Notes under the pieces: generated by a model
Seen by the model: only the letters and a program-made list of their open reading frames with translations
Database searches by the model: none
Told to the model about the DNA's origin: nothing
Shown here: positions 7,783 to 16,082 of the stretch, piece after piece
How positions within the stretch are numbered: position 1 is the first letter of the stretch
How the letters are laid out: every line of letters starts with the position of its first letter
Program-made: the position numbers and the translations under genes
Source: Empedobacter sedimenti
GTDB lineage: Bacteria; Bacteroidota; Bacteroidia; Flavobacteriales; Weeksellaceae
Length of the DNA stretch: 64,000 nucleotides
NCBI RefSeq assembly: GCF_030005555.1
Contig: NZ_JASCQG010000002.1
Location: 124,001-188,000 of the forward strand
Direction of reading: 5' to 3'

Positions 7783-8892
7783 TTATGCTTGTGGTAATGG
7801 AGGAGGAGTTTGACCAAATAATGAGGTTAATTCGCTCTGATTAGCAGCGTTTTCCCAATTTGCCATTCCTGCTTTCCACACTAATGTATCTTTTGTCAAT
7901 TGTCCGTTAGCAATCATTTGCTTTAAAGTCATTAAGTCAAACGGACCAGTTTGTTGACCATTATTTGCAACAAAAAATGAAACCGAAGTTGGTGTAATTG
8001 GAGGAGGAGTTTGATTTTGGCTTGATTGATTATTATTTTGAGCAAAACCTTGCGAAAACTGATTTACCATTGCAAAACCTGCACCCATTCCAACGCCAGC
8101 GCCAGCCAATCCAGATGGATTATTTGCAGCAGCTTCCATTGCTTTTGCAGCTTTTAATTGAGCAAATTTGTTCAAATCTATTTTATCCAAACGACTTAAT
8201 TCGAAGATTTCCTTCTTAATTTCTTCTGGCATTGATACATTTTCGATCAAAAATTTTGTTACATCAATTCCATATGCACCAAAATCATCTTTCATATAAT
8301 TGAAAATTGCTTCGGATAATTCATTCAAATTCGCAGCATAATTTTCAATTGGTAGATTTGCTTCTCCAATAGAATCTGTAAATCGAGTAACAATCACGCT
8401 TCGCAATTGCTCATTGATTTGATCTGTTGTAAAAGAACCTGTTGTACCAACAATTTCTTTGATAAATTTCCCCGCATCCGAAACTTTAAAAGTATATGTT
8501 CCAAAAGATCTAACTTCAATCATTCCAAATCGTGGATCGTTTAGAATAATCGGATTTTTTGTTCCCCAACGTTGATCCAGAAAAGTTTTTGTACTAACAA
8601 AATAAACTTCAGCTTTAAAAGGACTATCAAAACCATATTTCCAACCTTGTAAAGTCGATAAAATAGGAAGATTTTGAGTGTTTAAGGTATAAGTTCCAGG
8701 TGAAAAAACGTCTGCCAATTGTCCTTCGTTAATAAAAACAGCTAATTGCCCTTCGCGAACAACCAATTTTGCATTATTTTTTATTTCGTTTTGATAACGT
8801 TCAAAACGATGAACGATTGTATTTTGATTATTATCTAAAAACTCGATAATATCGATAAATTCACCTTTTATTTTTTTGAAAAAATCCATCAT
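7783..8892 (-). CDS. SPFH-domain (virion core protein-like) protein with C-terminal GYF-like domain
   Basis: Residues about 35-250 form an SPFH/band-7 type domain of the YdjI/virion-core family (LVVREGQLAVFINEGQLADVFSPGTYTL, quoted in pieces: VREGQLAVF and FSPGTYTLNT). A Gly/Ala-rich helix (GLAGAGVGMGAGFAMVNQ) follows, then a GYF_2/DUF4339-like domain near 305-350 (NNGQQTGPF...DTLVWKAGMANW), and a proline tail PPPLPQ. There is no signal peptide. Proteins of this family form membrane-associated oligomers. It is the first gene of the six-gene cassette and is divergent from the helicase at 9053. No convincing promoter box was seen in the 160-bp gap. Confidence 0.9.
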   Translation of the reverse strand: MMDFFKKIKGEFIDIIEFLDNNQNTIVHRFERYQNEIKNNAKLVVREGQLAVFINEGQLADVFSPGTYTLNTQNLPILSTLQGWKYGFDSPFKAEVYFVSTKTFLDQRWGTKNPIILNDPRFGMIEVRSFGTYTFKVSDAGKFIKEIVGTTGSFTTDQINEQLRSVIVTRFTDSIGEANLPIENYAANLNELSEAIFNYMKDDFGAYGIDVTKFLIENVSMPEEIKKEIFELSRLDKIDLNKFAQLKAAKAMEAAANNPSGLAGAGVGMGAGFAMVNQFSQGFAQNNNQSSQNQTPPPITPTSVSFFVANNGQQTGPFDLMTLKQMIANGQLTKDTLVWKAGMANWENAANQSELTSLFGQTPPPLPQA

Positions 8893-9008
8893 TTGTATTG
8901 ATTTAGCTTGATTAAGTTGAGAATCTAAAGTATAAAAAAATAATTAATATTTACATCATTTTTTTAATGACTCAAAATATATCATTTCCTTACTTCATTC
9001 AATCTTTG

Positions 9009-9016
9009 TATCTTTG
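9009..9016 (+). promoter_or_regulatory. -7 promoter box (TATCTTTG) for the PIF1-like helicase
   Basis: TATCTTTG matches the Bacteroidota TAnnTTTG consensus and lies 36 nt before the ATG at 9053. No good -33 TTTG was found at the right distance. Confidence 0.6.
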
Positions 9017-9052
9017 CATTTCATTCAAAAACTCCAAATTCACTCATAAGTT

Positions 9053-10732
9053 ATGCAACAATCTAAGGCTTTGGCAATTCTAAAATCTGGTCGAAATGTA
9101 TTTTTAACAGGTTCTGCGGGTGCCGGAAAAACTTATGTGTTAAATCAATACATTCAGTATCTTAAACAACACGGCATTCCTGTTGCTATAACAGCTTCTA
9201 CGGGAATTGCAGCCACGCATATGAATGGTCAAACGATACATTCTTGGGCTGGAATTGGAATAAAAGATTATGTTTCAGATCGATACTTAGCTTCGCTTCG
9301 GGACAAGAAATATTTCAGAGATAAGATGGACAAAGTTAAAGTCTTGATTATTGATGAAATCTCGATGTTGCACAGAAATCAGTTGGATGCAGTTGATTAT
9401 GTATTGAAATTTTTCAAACAAAATGATGAACCTTTTGGAGGTGTTCAAGTCATTTTTTCGGGAGATTTTTTTCAGTTGCCACCAATTGGTGAAGAATGGG
9501 AAGAATCGAAAGATAAATTTTGTTTTATGTCAGATGCTTGGGTGCAATCAAAAGTGCATATTTGCTATTTGACAGAGCAATATCGTCAACAAAATAATGC
9601 GTTGAATGATATTTTGAATGAAATTCGTTCGGGAAATATTTCGCAAAAAACGGTTGATTTATTAGAATCTCGAATCGAATATTTTCCAGATGAAATAGAT
9701 TCGCAAACTCGTTTGTACACGCATAATATGGATGTGGATCGTATCAATAAAGGTCAATTGATTAATATTGATTCTTCTTCCAAAACTTTTGAAGCAAAAG
9801 TTGCGGGAAATCCAGCTTTGGTTGAGGTTCTTAAAAAATCTGTTTTAGCAGAAGAAATTTTAGAACTGAAAATTGGAGCGAAAGTAATGTTTGTTCGTAA
9901 CAATTTCGAAGTTGGTTTTGTAAATGGAACGCTTGGAAATGTATCAGGTTATACCGAAAAAGATGAGCCAATTATCAAAACTTTGGATGGAGAATTTTAT
10001 GTTGCAAAACCAGAAACTTGGGCGATAGAAGACGAAAGCGGAAAAGCGTTGGCTTCATTCACACAAGTTCCGTTGCGTTTGGCTTGGGCGATTACAATTC
10101 ACAAATCACAAGGAATGACGTTAGATTCTGCGTTTATAGATTTGTCGAAAGCATTCGAAAAAGGACAAGGGTATGTTGCGCTTTCGCGTTTGCGAGATTT
10201 AAATTCGTTGATGTTACATGGTCTTAATCAAACTGCTTTAGAAATCGATTCGCTGGCGATGAAGGCTGATAGACGTTTTCAGGTTTTATCGAATGAGGTG
10301 GATGATTTTTTAGACGAAAAAGAATTGCAAGATTCTTGGGCGGCTTTCATCAGATATTCTGGCGGAACATTGGATAAAAAGCAAATTGCGAAGAATATAG
10401 AAAAGAATAAAACCAAAGAAAAAGGTCAAAAAAAATCGACTTACGAAATCACATTAGAATATGTAAAAGAAGGGTTGACTTTGGATCAAATCGCAGAAAA
10501 AAGAGGTTTAACTACTTCAGCAATTGTCGATCATATTGGTAAAATCAAAGAAAGTGAGCCTGATTTGGATTATTCAAAATTTAAACCTTCTGATAAAATT
10601 ATTGGTAAAGTTCGATTGGCTTATAGCGAAATCGAATTTGAAGAGAATAAAGTTTTAAAACCAATTTATGATTATTTCAATGGTGAAATCGGTTATGAAG
10701 ACATCAAAAAAGCATTACTTTTTATTGATTAA
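9053..10732 (+). CDS. PIF1/RecD-like superfamily 1 DNA helicase with C-terminal HTH
   Basis: ATP-dependent 5'-3' helicase of the PIF1-like group by motif. The Walker A FLTGSAGAGKTYVLNQY is at about 17-33. Walker B IIDEISML (about 101-108) and the SGDFFQLPP motif III (about 142-150) follow. LTEQYRQ (about 176-182) and the C-terminal AITIHKSQGMTLD with YVALSRLR complete the core. The last 130 residues carry a helix-turn-helix like that attached to RecQ/PIF1 helicases (YEITLEYVKEGLTLDQIAEKRG, in two pieces). The length of 559 fits. It stands alone between the SPFH cassette and the SlyD-like gene. Confidence 0.93.
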   Translation: MQQSKALAILKSGRNVFLTGSAGAGKTYVLNQYIQYLKQHGIPVAITASTGIAATHMNGQTIHSWAGIGIKDYVSDRYLASLRDKKYFRDKMDKVKVLIIDEISMLHRNQLDAVDYVLKFFKQNDEPFGGVQVIFSGDFFQLPPIGEEWEESKDKFCFMSDAWVQSKVHICYLTEQYRQQNNALNDILNEIRSGNISQKTVDLLESRIEYFPDEIDSQTRLYTHNMDVDRINKGQLINIDSSSKTFEAKVAGNPALVEVLKKSVLAEEILELKIGAKVMFVRNNFEVGFVNGTLGNVSGYTEKDEPIIKTLDGEFYVAKPETWAIEDESGKALASFTQVPLRLAWAITIHKSQGMTLDSAFIDLSKAFEKGQGYVALSRLRDLNSLMLHGLNQTALEIDSLAMKADRRFQVLSNEVDDFLDEKELQDSWAAFIRYSGGTLDKKQIAKNIEKNKTKEKGQKKSTYEITLEYVKEGLTLDQIAEKRGLTTSAIVDHIGKIKESEPDLDYSKFKPSDKIIGKVRLAYSEIEFEENKVLKPIYDYFNGEIGYEDIKKALLFID

Positions 10733-10860
10733 ATAAAAATTGTCAGTCCGAAAATTTAAATAACTGCCAAAATTGGTCAAATTATTCGAAAGGAATAATT
10801 GTTGTTAAAACATAAGTATTAAAAATGAACGCTTTTTTAAGCATCCATAACTTACAATTT

Positions 10861-11361
10861 ATGTCAATAGAAAACAACAATGTAGTTGCAGTAAACTACT
10901 CATTACATACCATCGAAGCGAATGGTGAAAAAGTATTTGTAGAACAATCAAATGCAGAAGAGCCATTAACTTTTTTATTCGGAGCTGGAATGATGATTCC
11001 AAAATTTGAAGAAGAATTAAAAGGATTAACAGTTGGTGATAAAAAATCATTCGTAATTACTCCAGCAGAAGGATATGGTGAAAGAGTAGAAGAAGCTGTT
11101 GCTCAATTGCCTTTAGATATGTTCAAAGAATCTGGATTACCACCAGTTGGAGCGCTTTTACCTTTGACTGATGATGCAGGAAATCAATTCCGTGCTTCAG
11201 TTGTAGAGGTAACAGAAGAAGCTGTAATTGCAGATTTGAATCCTCCAATGGCAGGAAAAACATTAGAATTTGAAGTTGAAGTTTTAAATGTTCGTCCAGC
11301 AACTGAGGAAGAATTATCTCACGGACACGCACATGGAGTTGACGGAACACAAGGTCACTAA
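10861..11361 (+). CDS. FKBP-type peptidyl-prolyl cis-trans isomerase, SlyD-like
   Basis: Cytosolic proline isomerase and folding helper. The FKBP core is interrupted by an insert-in-flap domain as in SlyD: EPLTFLFGAGMMIPKFEEEL, then TPAEGYGERVEEAV, then a C-terminal ELSHGHAHGVDGTQGH tail with few histidines compared with E. coli SlyD. An in-frame ATG at 10825 would add 12 residues (MNAFLSIHNLQF) that do not resemble the family. The frame from MSIENNNVVAVNYSL places the first FKBP strand normally, so I use 10861. The 10825 start cannot be excluded. A terminator follows. Confidence 0.88.
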   Translation: MSIENNNVVAVNYSLHTIEANGEKVFVEQSNAEEPLTFLFGAGMMIPKFEEELKGLTVGDKKSFVITPAEGYGERVEEAVAQLPLDMFKESGLPPVGALLPLTDDAGNQFRASVVEVTEEAVIADLNPPMAGKTLEFEVEVLNVRPATEEELSHGHAHGVDGTQGH

Positions 11362-11372
11362 AAAATATTTTC

Positions 11373-11406
11373 AAAAGGCTATTTCGATAAGAGATAGCCT
11401 TTTTTG
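11373..11406 (+). terminator. Terminator after the SlyD-like gene
   Basis: AAAAGGCTAT (11373-11382) pairs with ATAGCCTTTT (from 11394) over a short loop, followed by a T-run. Confidence 0.8.
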
Positions 11407-11482
11407 TTTTTGATTGTGAATAAATCATTAATAAATAGATTAAATCCAAGTTATATTTTTCGGCTTGCTTCAACTAAAATCT

Positions 11483-11490
11483 TATCTTTG
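11483..11490 (+). promoter_or_regulatory. -7 promoter box (TATCTTTG) for purN
   Basis: It matches TAnnTTTG and lies 30 nt before the purN ATG. The deduced leader ends in the A/C-rich ACAAACAAAC (11511-11520) directly next to the start codon. Confidence 0.6.
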
Positions 11491-11520
11491 TAAAACAAAC
11501 AAGATTACTTACAAACAAAC

Positions 11521-12081
11521 ATGAAAATAGCTGTATTTGTTTCCGGTGGCGGAACAAATCTTCAAAATATTATTGATGCAGTTGAAGACGGAACGTTACC
11601 AAATGTCGAGATTTCGATGGTAATGGCAGACCGCGACTGTTATGCAATAGAACGATCGTTGGATAAAGATATCCGAACGTATGTCTTAGACCGAAAAACT
11701 TTTTCGGAAGATGCCGAACATAATTTAGAAGGAGAAGAAATCGACTTAATTGTTTTGGCAGGTTTTTTAACCATATTATCTCCAGAATTTACCTCGAAAT
11801 GGGGCTCGAAAATGATTAATATTCATCCTGCATTATTACCAAAATTTGGTGGAAAAGGAATGTATGGAGCAAAGGTTCACAAAGCGGTTTTAGAAGCTGG
11901 TGAAAAAACATCAGGAGCAACCGTACATTTTGTGACGGCTGGTGTAGATGAAGGACAAATTATTTGTCAAGGGACTTTTGAAATCGAAGAAGGTGATGAA
12001 GTAGCAGATTTACAACGAAAAGTTGCTGAGGTAGAAAGTGAAATCTACATCAAGGCAATTAAGCAAATCAGCGAAGCATAA
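11521..12081 (+). CDS. purN: Phosphoribosylglycinamide formyltransferase
   Basis: It transfers the formyl group of 10-formyl-THF to GAR, the third step of IMP synthesis. The N-terminal VFVSGGGTNLQNIID binds the phosphate. The catalytic triad is readable as Asn100 and His102 in NIHPALLPKFGG and Asp143 in GVDEGQII. The 186-residue length is slightly below E. coli PurN. It has its own promoter box and its own terminator, so it is transcribed separately from purH, although the two are adjacent. Confidence 0.96.
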   Translation: MKIAVFVSGGGTNLQNIIDAVEDGTLPNVEISMVMADRDCYAIERSLDKDIRTYVLDRKTFSEDAEHNLEGEEIDLIVLAGFLTILSPEFTSKWGSKMINIHPALLPKFGGKGMYGAKVHKAVLEAGEKTSGATVHFVTAGVDEGQIICQGTFEIEEGDEVADLQRKVAEVESEIYIKAIKQISEA

Positions 12082-12091
12082 ATATAAAATG

Positions 12092-12119
12092 CCTCAATGT
12101 CGTGTACATTGAGGTTTTT
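12092..12119 (+). terminator. Terminator after purN
   Basis: CCTCAATGT (12092-12100) and ACATTGAGG (12106-12114) form a perfect 9-bp stem followed by five T. It lies 10 bp after the purN stop. Confidence 0.88.
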
Positions 12120-12169
12120 CATTTCCAATAAAATAGTAAACAAACAATAAACTTTAAAAACTAAACACA

Positions 12170-13681
12170 ATGCAAAAACAAGCGCTAATCAGTGTTTCGG
12201 ACAAGTCGAACTTGTTAGAATTTGCAAAATTCTTGGTTGAACAAGATTACAAAATCTTATCAACTGGAGGAACTTACAAACATTTACAAGACAATGGAAT
12301 CGAAGTTACAGAAGTAAAAGATGTAACTGGTTTTCCTGAAATCTTAGATGGTCGCGTAAAATCTTTACATCCTGCAATTCATGGTGGTATCATGGCGCGT
12401 CGTTCGGACGAAAACCATATGGCAACGATTGCAGAACACGGAATTAACCCAATCGATATCGTTATTGTAAATCTTTATCCATTTTTCGAAAAGATGAATA
12501 CAGGTCTTTCTGAAGCAGAAATGATTGAATTTATTGATATTGGAGGACCATCAATGTTACGTTCTTCTGCAAAGAATTTTTATGATGTAACGGTTGTAAC
12601 GGATGTGAATGATTATGAAGTGGTGATGAATGAAATTCGTGAGAATGGTTCAACTTCTATCGAAACACGTAAATTATGTGCTGGTAAAGTGTTCAACTTA
12701 ACTTCTGCTTACGATGCCGCGATTTCTACTTACATTTTAGGAGAAGATTTTCCTCAATTTTTAGAGTCTTCTTACGAGAAAGTGATGGATTTACGTTACG
12801 GAGAAAATCCACATCAAAAAGCGGCTTATTACGTTGATAAAACGAAAAATGGCGCAATGAAAGATTTCGAATATTTGCAAGGAAAAGAACTTTCTTTCAA
12901 TAATATTCGTGATATGGATTTGGCTTATAAAGTAGTTTCAGAATTCGAAGAAACAACGTGTTGTGCTGTGAAACATTCAACGCCTTGTGGAGTGGCAATC
13001 GGAGATTCAACATTAATTGCTTATGAAAAAGCATACGAATGTGACCCAATGTCAATTTTTGGTGGAATTATCGCTTTCAATAGAGAAGTTGATGGAAAAA
13101 CAGCGGTTGAATTAAATAAAATTTTCTTAGAAATTGTCATCGCGCCTTCATTTACAGAAGAAGCGTTAGAAATTTTCAAACAAAAGAAAAACTTACGTAT
13201 CATCAAAGTGAAAAATCCTGTTTCGGATAAAGTAACTTATGTAAAAGTTGATGGTGGATTAATTGTTCAGTCTACAGATAATCAGTTTTCAACAGATCTT
13301 AAAGTTGTAACTGAAGCTCAACCAACAGATCGTCAAATGACAGATTTAGTTTTTGCTCAAAAAATTGTTAAATGGGTAAAATCTAACGCGATTGTTGTAG
13401 CGACGAATGGTCAAGCTTACGGAATCGGAGGTGGCCAAACAAACCGTATTTGGGCTGCTCAACAAGCGATTGCACGTGCAAAAGAAAAAGTGGAAGAAGA
13501 TTTAGTTTTAGCTTCAGATGCATTTTTCCCTTTCCGTGATGTAGCAGATTTTGCTGCTGAAAATGGAATTAAAGCAATTATTCAACCAGGTGGATCAATT
13601 AAAGATCAAGAATCTATTGATGCGTGTAACGAACGCGAAATTCCGATGGTTTTCACAGGAATGAGACATTTTATGCACTAA
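12170..13681 (+). CDS. purH: Bifunctional AICAR formyltransferase / IMP cyclohydrolase
   Basis: It carries out the last two steps to IMP. The N-terminal MGS-like domain holds [14 protein letters not shown] and STGGTYKHL, with [14 protein letters not shown] (about 64-77) of the cyclohydrolase. The C-terminal AICARFT domain has [24 protein letters not shown] with the catalytic Lys-His, and the end block [15 protein letters not shown]. At 503 residues it is the usual size. The leader has CAAACAATAA at 12141-12150, like other purine genes here. 57 bp of repeat-like sequence follow before the four-helix-bundle gene. Confidence 0.97.
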   Translation: MQKQALISVSDKSNLLEFAKFLVEQDYKILSTGGTYKHLQDNGIEVTEVKDVTGFPEILDGRVKSLHPAIHGGIMARRSDENHMATIAEHGINPIDIVIVNLYPFFEKMNTGLSEAEMIEFIDIGGPSMLRSSAKNFYDVTVVTDVNDYEVVMNEIRENGSTSIETRKLCAGKVFNLTSAYDAAISTYILGEDFPQFLESSYEKVMDLRYGENPHQKAAYYVDKTKNGAMKDFEYLQGKELSFNNIRDMDLAYKVVSEFEETTCCAVKHSTPCGVAIGDSTLIAYEKAYECDPMSIFGGIIAFNREVDGKTAVELNKIFLEIVIAPSFTEEALEIFKQKKNLRIIKVKNPVSDKVTYVKVDGGLIVQSTDNQFSTDLKVVTEAQPTDRQMTDLVFAQKIVKWVKSNAIVVATNGQAYGIGGGQTNRIWAAQQAIARAKEKVEEDLVLASDAFFPFRDVADFAAENGIKAIIQPGGSIKDQESIDACNEREIPMVFTGMRHFMH

Positions 13682-13683
13682 AA

Positions 13684-13710
13684 TTCGATATGCGATATTC
13701 GTTTTGCGAT
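13684..13710. repeat. Left copy of an inverted repeat flanking the four-helix-bundle gene
   Basis: TGCGATATTCGTTTTGCGAT (13691-13710), read on the opposite strand, matches 14126-14145 at 16 of 20 positions. It lies between the purH stop and the small gene. Confidence 0.55.
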
Positions 13711-13738
13711 GTTGGAATTTAAGATTAACTTAATGTAA

Positions 13739-14110
13739 ATGAGAAGTTATAGAAATTTAGACATATGGCAAAAAAGTTTGGAAATTTTAAGACTGGTTTA
13801 TAATCTTTCTAATAAATTTCCAGAATCAGAAAAGTATGGATTAACTGTTCAAATAAAAAGAGCAGTTGTTTCAATTCTTTCAAATATCGCAGAAGGTTCT
13901 GGAAGAAATTCAAATCAGCAAATGATTAATTTTCTATCTATTTCAAAAGGTTCTGCTTTTGAAGTTGAAGCTCAATTAATAATAGCTTTTGAGTTGAATT
14001 ATATAACAGAATCAGAATTAAATGAAGCTTTAGAATTAATTGATCATTATTGTAGAATGAATCAAAATTTTCAAAACTATTTAACAAAGAAAAACAATGG
14101 AACAAAATAA
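13739..14110 (+). CDS. Four-helix-bundle protein (S23 / 23S rRNA intervening-sequence protein family)
   Basis: This 123-residue, all-helical protein has the TIGR02436-type pattern: YRNLDIWQKSLEILRLVY, then FPESEKYGLTVQIKRAVVSI, LSNIAEGSGRNS, and FLSISKGSAFEVEAQLIIA. The family was first found in insertions of 23S rRNA and includes Avd-like accessory proteins of retroelements; free-standing members have no proven role. It sits between purH and purD, flanked by related inverted repeats, and overlaps the purD start by 14 nt. No reverse transcriptase or rRNA is near. Purine function is unlikely; an inserted gene is more plausible. Confidence 0.88.
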   Translation: MRSYRNLDIWQKSLEILRLVYNLSNKFPESEKYGLTVQIKRAVVSILSNIAEGSGRNSNQQMINFLSISKGSAFEVEAQLIIAFELNYITESELNEALELIDHYCRMNQNFQNYLTKKNNGTK

Positions 14111-15389
14111 TAGCGCAAACCGCGAATCGCAAACCGCGAATCGCATCTTAGTAATCGGTTCAGGTGGTCGCGAACACGCAATCGGATGGAAATTTGCTGA
14201 GGACTTCAAACAAAAAGGTCAAGAAGCAGAATTATTCTTTATTCCAGGAAATGCAGGAACAGCGCAAATTGGAACTAATGTTTCGGTTTCTTCGATTGAA
14301 GAAATGAAAAATTACGCGAAAGAAAATCAAATCGATTTAACTTTTGTTGGACCAGAAGCTGAGTTATCAGAAGGTATCGTTGATATTTTTCAGAAAGAGA
14401 ATTTAAACGTTTTCGGACCTCATAAAGCTGCTGCGCAATTGGAAGCTTCTAAAGCTTTTGCGAAGGATTTTATGGATAAATACGGTGTGAAAACAGCAAA
14501 ATATAAGAATTTTCAAGGACCAATGTTGGCGATTGATTATTTGAAAACACAAGAGTATCCAATTGTAGTGAAAGCCTCTGGTTTAGCGGCTGGAAAAGGA
14601 GTGATTATCTGCCAAGATTTCGAAGAAGCGAAGCAAGCTGTTTTGGATATCATGGAAGATAAAACCTTTGGAGATGCAGGAAACGAAGTGGTTATCGAAG
14701 AATATTTAGAAGGTTTTGAAGCTTCTATTTTGTCTTTCTTTAACGGGAAAAAAATCGTTCCATTTGTTTCGGCAAAAGATCACAAGAAAATTGGAGAAGG
14801 AGAAACTGGTTTAAATACTGGTGGAATGGGCGTTATCGCTCCAAATCCATTGTTTACAGACGAGCATTTCAAAATGTTCGAAGAAGAGATTATGGAGCCA
14901 ACAAAATGTGGTTTAATCAAGGAAGGATTAGAATTTGCAGGTGTTATTTTCTTTGGATTAATGATTACGACAAAAGGAGTTTATTTGTTGGAATATAACC
15001 TAAGAATGGGCGATCCAGAAACGCAAACAACTTTACCTTTGTTAGAAAATGATTTGGCTGAGGTTGTAAATAAAGCAATCAAAGGAGAAGATTTTGATTT
15101 GACTTTCAAAAATCAACATGCGTGTTGTGTGGTTATGGTTTCGGGAGGATATCCAGGAAATTACGACAAAGGTTTTGAGATTCGTGGTTTAGAAAATGTA
15201 ACTTGTCCTAATTTTATTGCAGGTGCAAAATTATCAGGAGAACAAATTTTGACTTCTGGTGGACGTGTAATCAACATAGTTGGATTAGGAAATACATTAG
15301 AAGAAGCGCGTGAAACAGCTTACGAAAACATCAAGAAAGTACATTTTGATTACGAATATTATCGAAATGATATTGGAGTAATTCAATAA
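14097..15389 (+). CDS. purD: Phosphoribosylamine-glycine ligase (GAR synthetase)
   Basis: ATP-grasp enzyme that couples glycine to phosphoribosylamine. The N-terminal ILVIGSGGREHAIGWKF, the ATP-grasp strands YPIVVKASGLAAGKGV and EEYLEGFEASILSF, and the metal site NLRMGDPETQTTLPLL are all present. The 430-residue length is normal apart from a 16-residue lead (MEQNNSANRESQTANR) that homologues lack. That lead is encoded by a tandem 14-bp repeat and overlaps the upstream gene by 14 nt. No other ATG exists before the core, so the native start appears to have been replaced. A bidirectional terminator follows. Confidence 0.96.
   Translation: MEQNNSANRESQTANRILVIGSGGREHAIGWKFAEDFKQKGQEAELFFIPGNAGTAQIGTNVSVSSIEEMKNYAKENQIDLTFVGPEAELSEGIVDIFQKENLNVFGPHKAAAQLEASKAFAKDFMDKYGVKTAKYKNFQGPMLAIDYLKTQEYPIVVKASGLAAGKGVIICQDFEEAKQAVLDIMEDKTFGDAGNEVVIEEYLEGFEASILSFFNGKKIVPFVSAKDHKKIGEGETGLNTGGMGVIAPNPLFTDEHFKMFEEEIMEPTKCGLIKEGLEFAGVIFFGLMITTKGVYLLEYNLRMGDPETQTTLPLLENDLAEVVNKAIKGEDFDLTFKNQHACCVVMVSGGYPGNYDKGFEIRGLENVTCPNFIAGAKLSGEQILTSGGRVINIVGLGNTLEEARETAYENIKKVHFDYEYYRNDIGVIQ
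14114..14145. repeat. Tandem 14-bp repeat inside the purD N-terminus; right flank of the inserted gene
   Basis: CGCAAACCGCGAAT occurs at 14114-14127 and again at 14128-14141, followed by CGCA. Because 14 is not a multiple of three, the two copies are read in different frames of PurD. Confidence 0.8.
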
Positions 15390-15410
15390 AAAATACAGTT
15401 TATATTATTA

Positions 15411-15443
15411 AAAAATGCGTTTCATTTGAAACGCATTTTTTTT
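15411..15443. terminator. Bidirectional terminator between purD and the 15447 gene
   Basis: AAAAATGCGTTTCA (15411-15424) pairs with the complementary arm from 15427, with A-runs on the left and a T-run on the right. It can end both the convergent purD transcript and the minus-strand gene. Confidence 0.88.
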
Positions 15444-15446
15444 AAT

Positions 15447-15833
15447 TTATTCTGAAAATTCGACGTGATAAACATCGCTTTTATTTCGATTTATTTTTCG
15501 GTATTCAAAGCCTCCAGCTTGCGGAATAATTTCGACCAAATCAAATGATTGACAACTTTTTGGCAAACCATTGAAAATTAATGTGAAATGAAGAGACGAA
15601 CCTTCTTCGATATACGTCCAATTTGGATACATCGTAATTCCGTCTGCAAAAACCAATTGACAACGTTTTCCTGATTGATTATCAATAATAAAAGTAGAAG
15701 GCCAAATACGTGCAGCATTTGCATATTCGTCGGCTGTCATACAACAATGTATAATAACTTGACTTTCTTCTTCGATATTGGTTAAAAGCTCAGAATCAAT
15801 AAAAATCTTTTCTTCAAGAATGGTTGCACTCAT
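15447..15833 (-). CDS. Hypothetical protein coupled to a VF530 family gene
   Basis: I do not recognise the family. The 128 residues have no signal or membrane segment. They are rich in beta-type sequence, with CCMTADEYANAARIWPSTFI in the middle and several Cys. A longer frame starts at 15884, but the ATG at 15833 overlaps the upstream VF530 stop in TAATG, so I choose it. Translational coupling suggests the two products are used together. The function is unknown. Confidence 0.75.
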   Translation of the reverse strand: MSATILEEKIFIDSELLTNIEEESQVIIHCCMTADEYANAARIWPSTFIIDNQSGKRCQLVFADGITMYPNWTYIEEGSSLHFTLIFNGLPKSCQSFDLVEIIPQAGGFEYRKINRNKSDVYHVEFSE

Positions 15834-16054
15834 TATTTTGCAATTTTTTTGATGTACAATTCTTCTACTTTTGTACGCGCCCAATCTGTTTTTCGAAGAA
15901 ATTTTAGCGACGATTTCAAACTTGGATTATCATTAAAACATTTGATGTTAATTTGATTTCCTAAACCTTCCCAACCGCCATAATAAATCACTAATTCTTC
16001 GATAATATCGTCTAAACGTTTTCCGTGTAATGGATTATTTTTTTGACTTTCCAT
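15833..16054 (-). CDS. VF530 family (DUF2132) small protein
   Basis: This 73-residue protein carries the family pattern [20 protein letters not shown], then [19 protein letters not shown] and [14 protein letters not shown], over its full length. VF530 members are small helical proteins described as possibly DNA-binding; no reaction is known. A -7 box TAAATTTG lies only 4 nt before the ATG, so the mRNA is probably leaderless. It is the first gene of a two-gene unit. Confidence 0.9.
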   Translation of the reverse strand: MESQKNNPLHGKRLDDIIEELVIYYGGWEGLGNQINIKCFNDNPSLKSSLKFLRKTDWARTKVEELYIKKIAK

Positions 16055-16058
16055 TCAG

Positions 16059-16066
16059 CAAATTTA
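16059..16066 (-). promoter_or_regulatory. -7 box (TAAATTTG) 4 nt before the VF530 start
   Basis: The box reads TAAATTTG on the minus strand in the 28-bp gap between the 294-residue gene and the VF530 gene. The spacing places the transcription start at or very near the A of the ATG. Confidence 0.6.
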
Positions 16067-16082
16067 CGAAAATGTTCAATTA

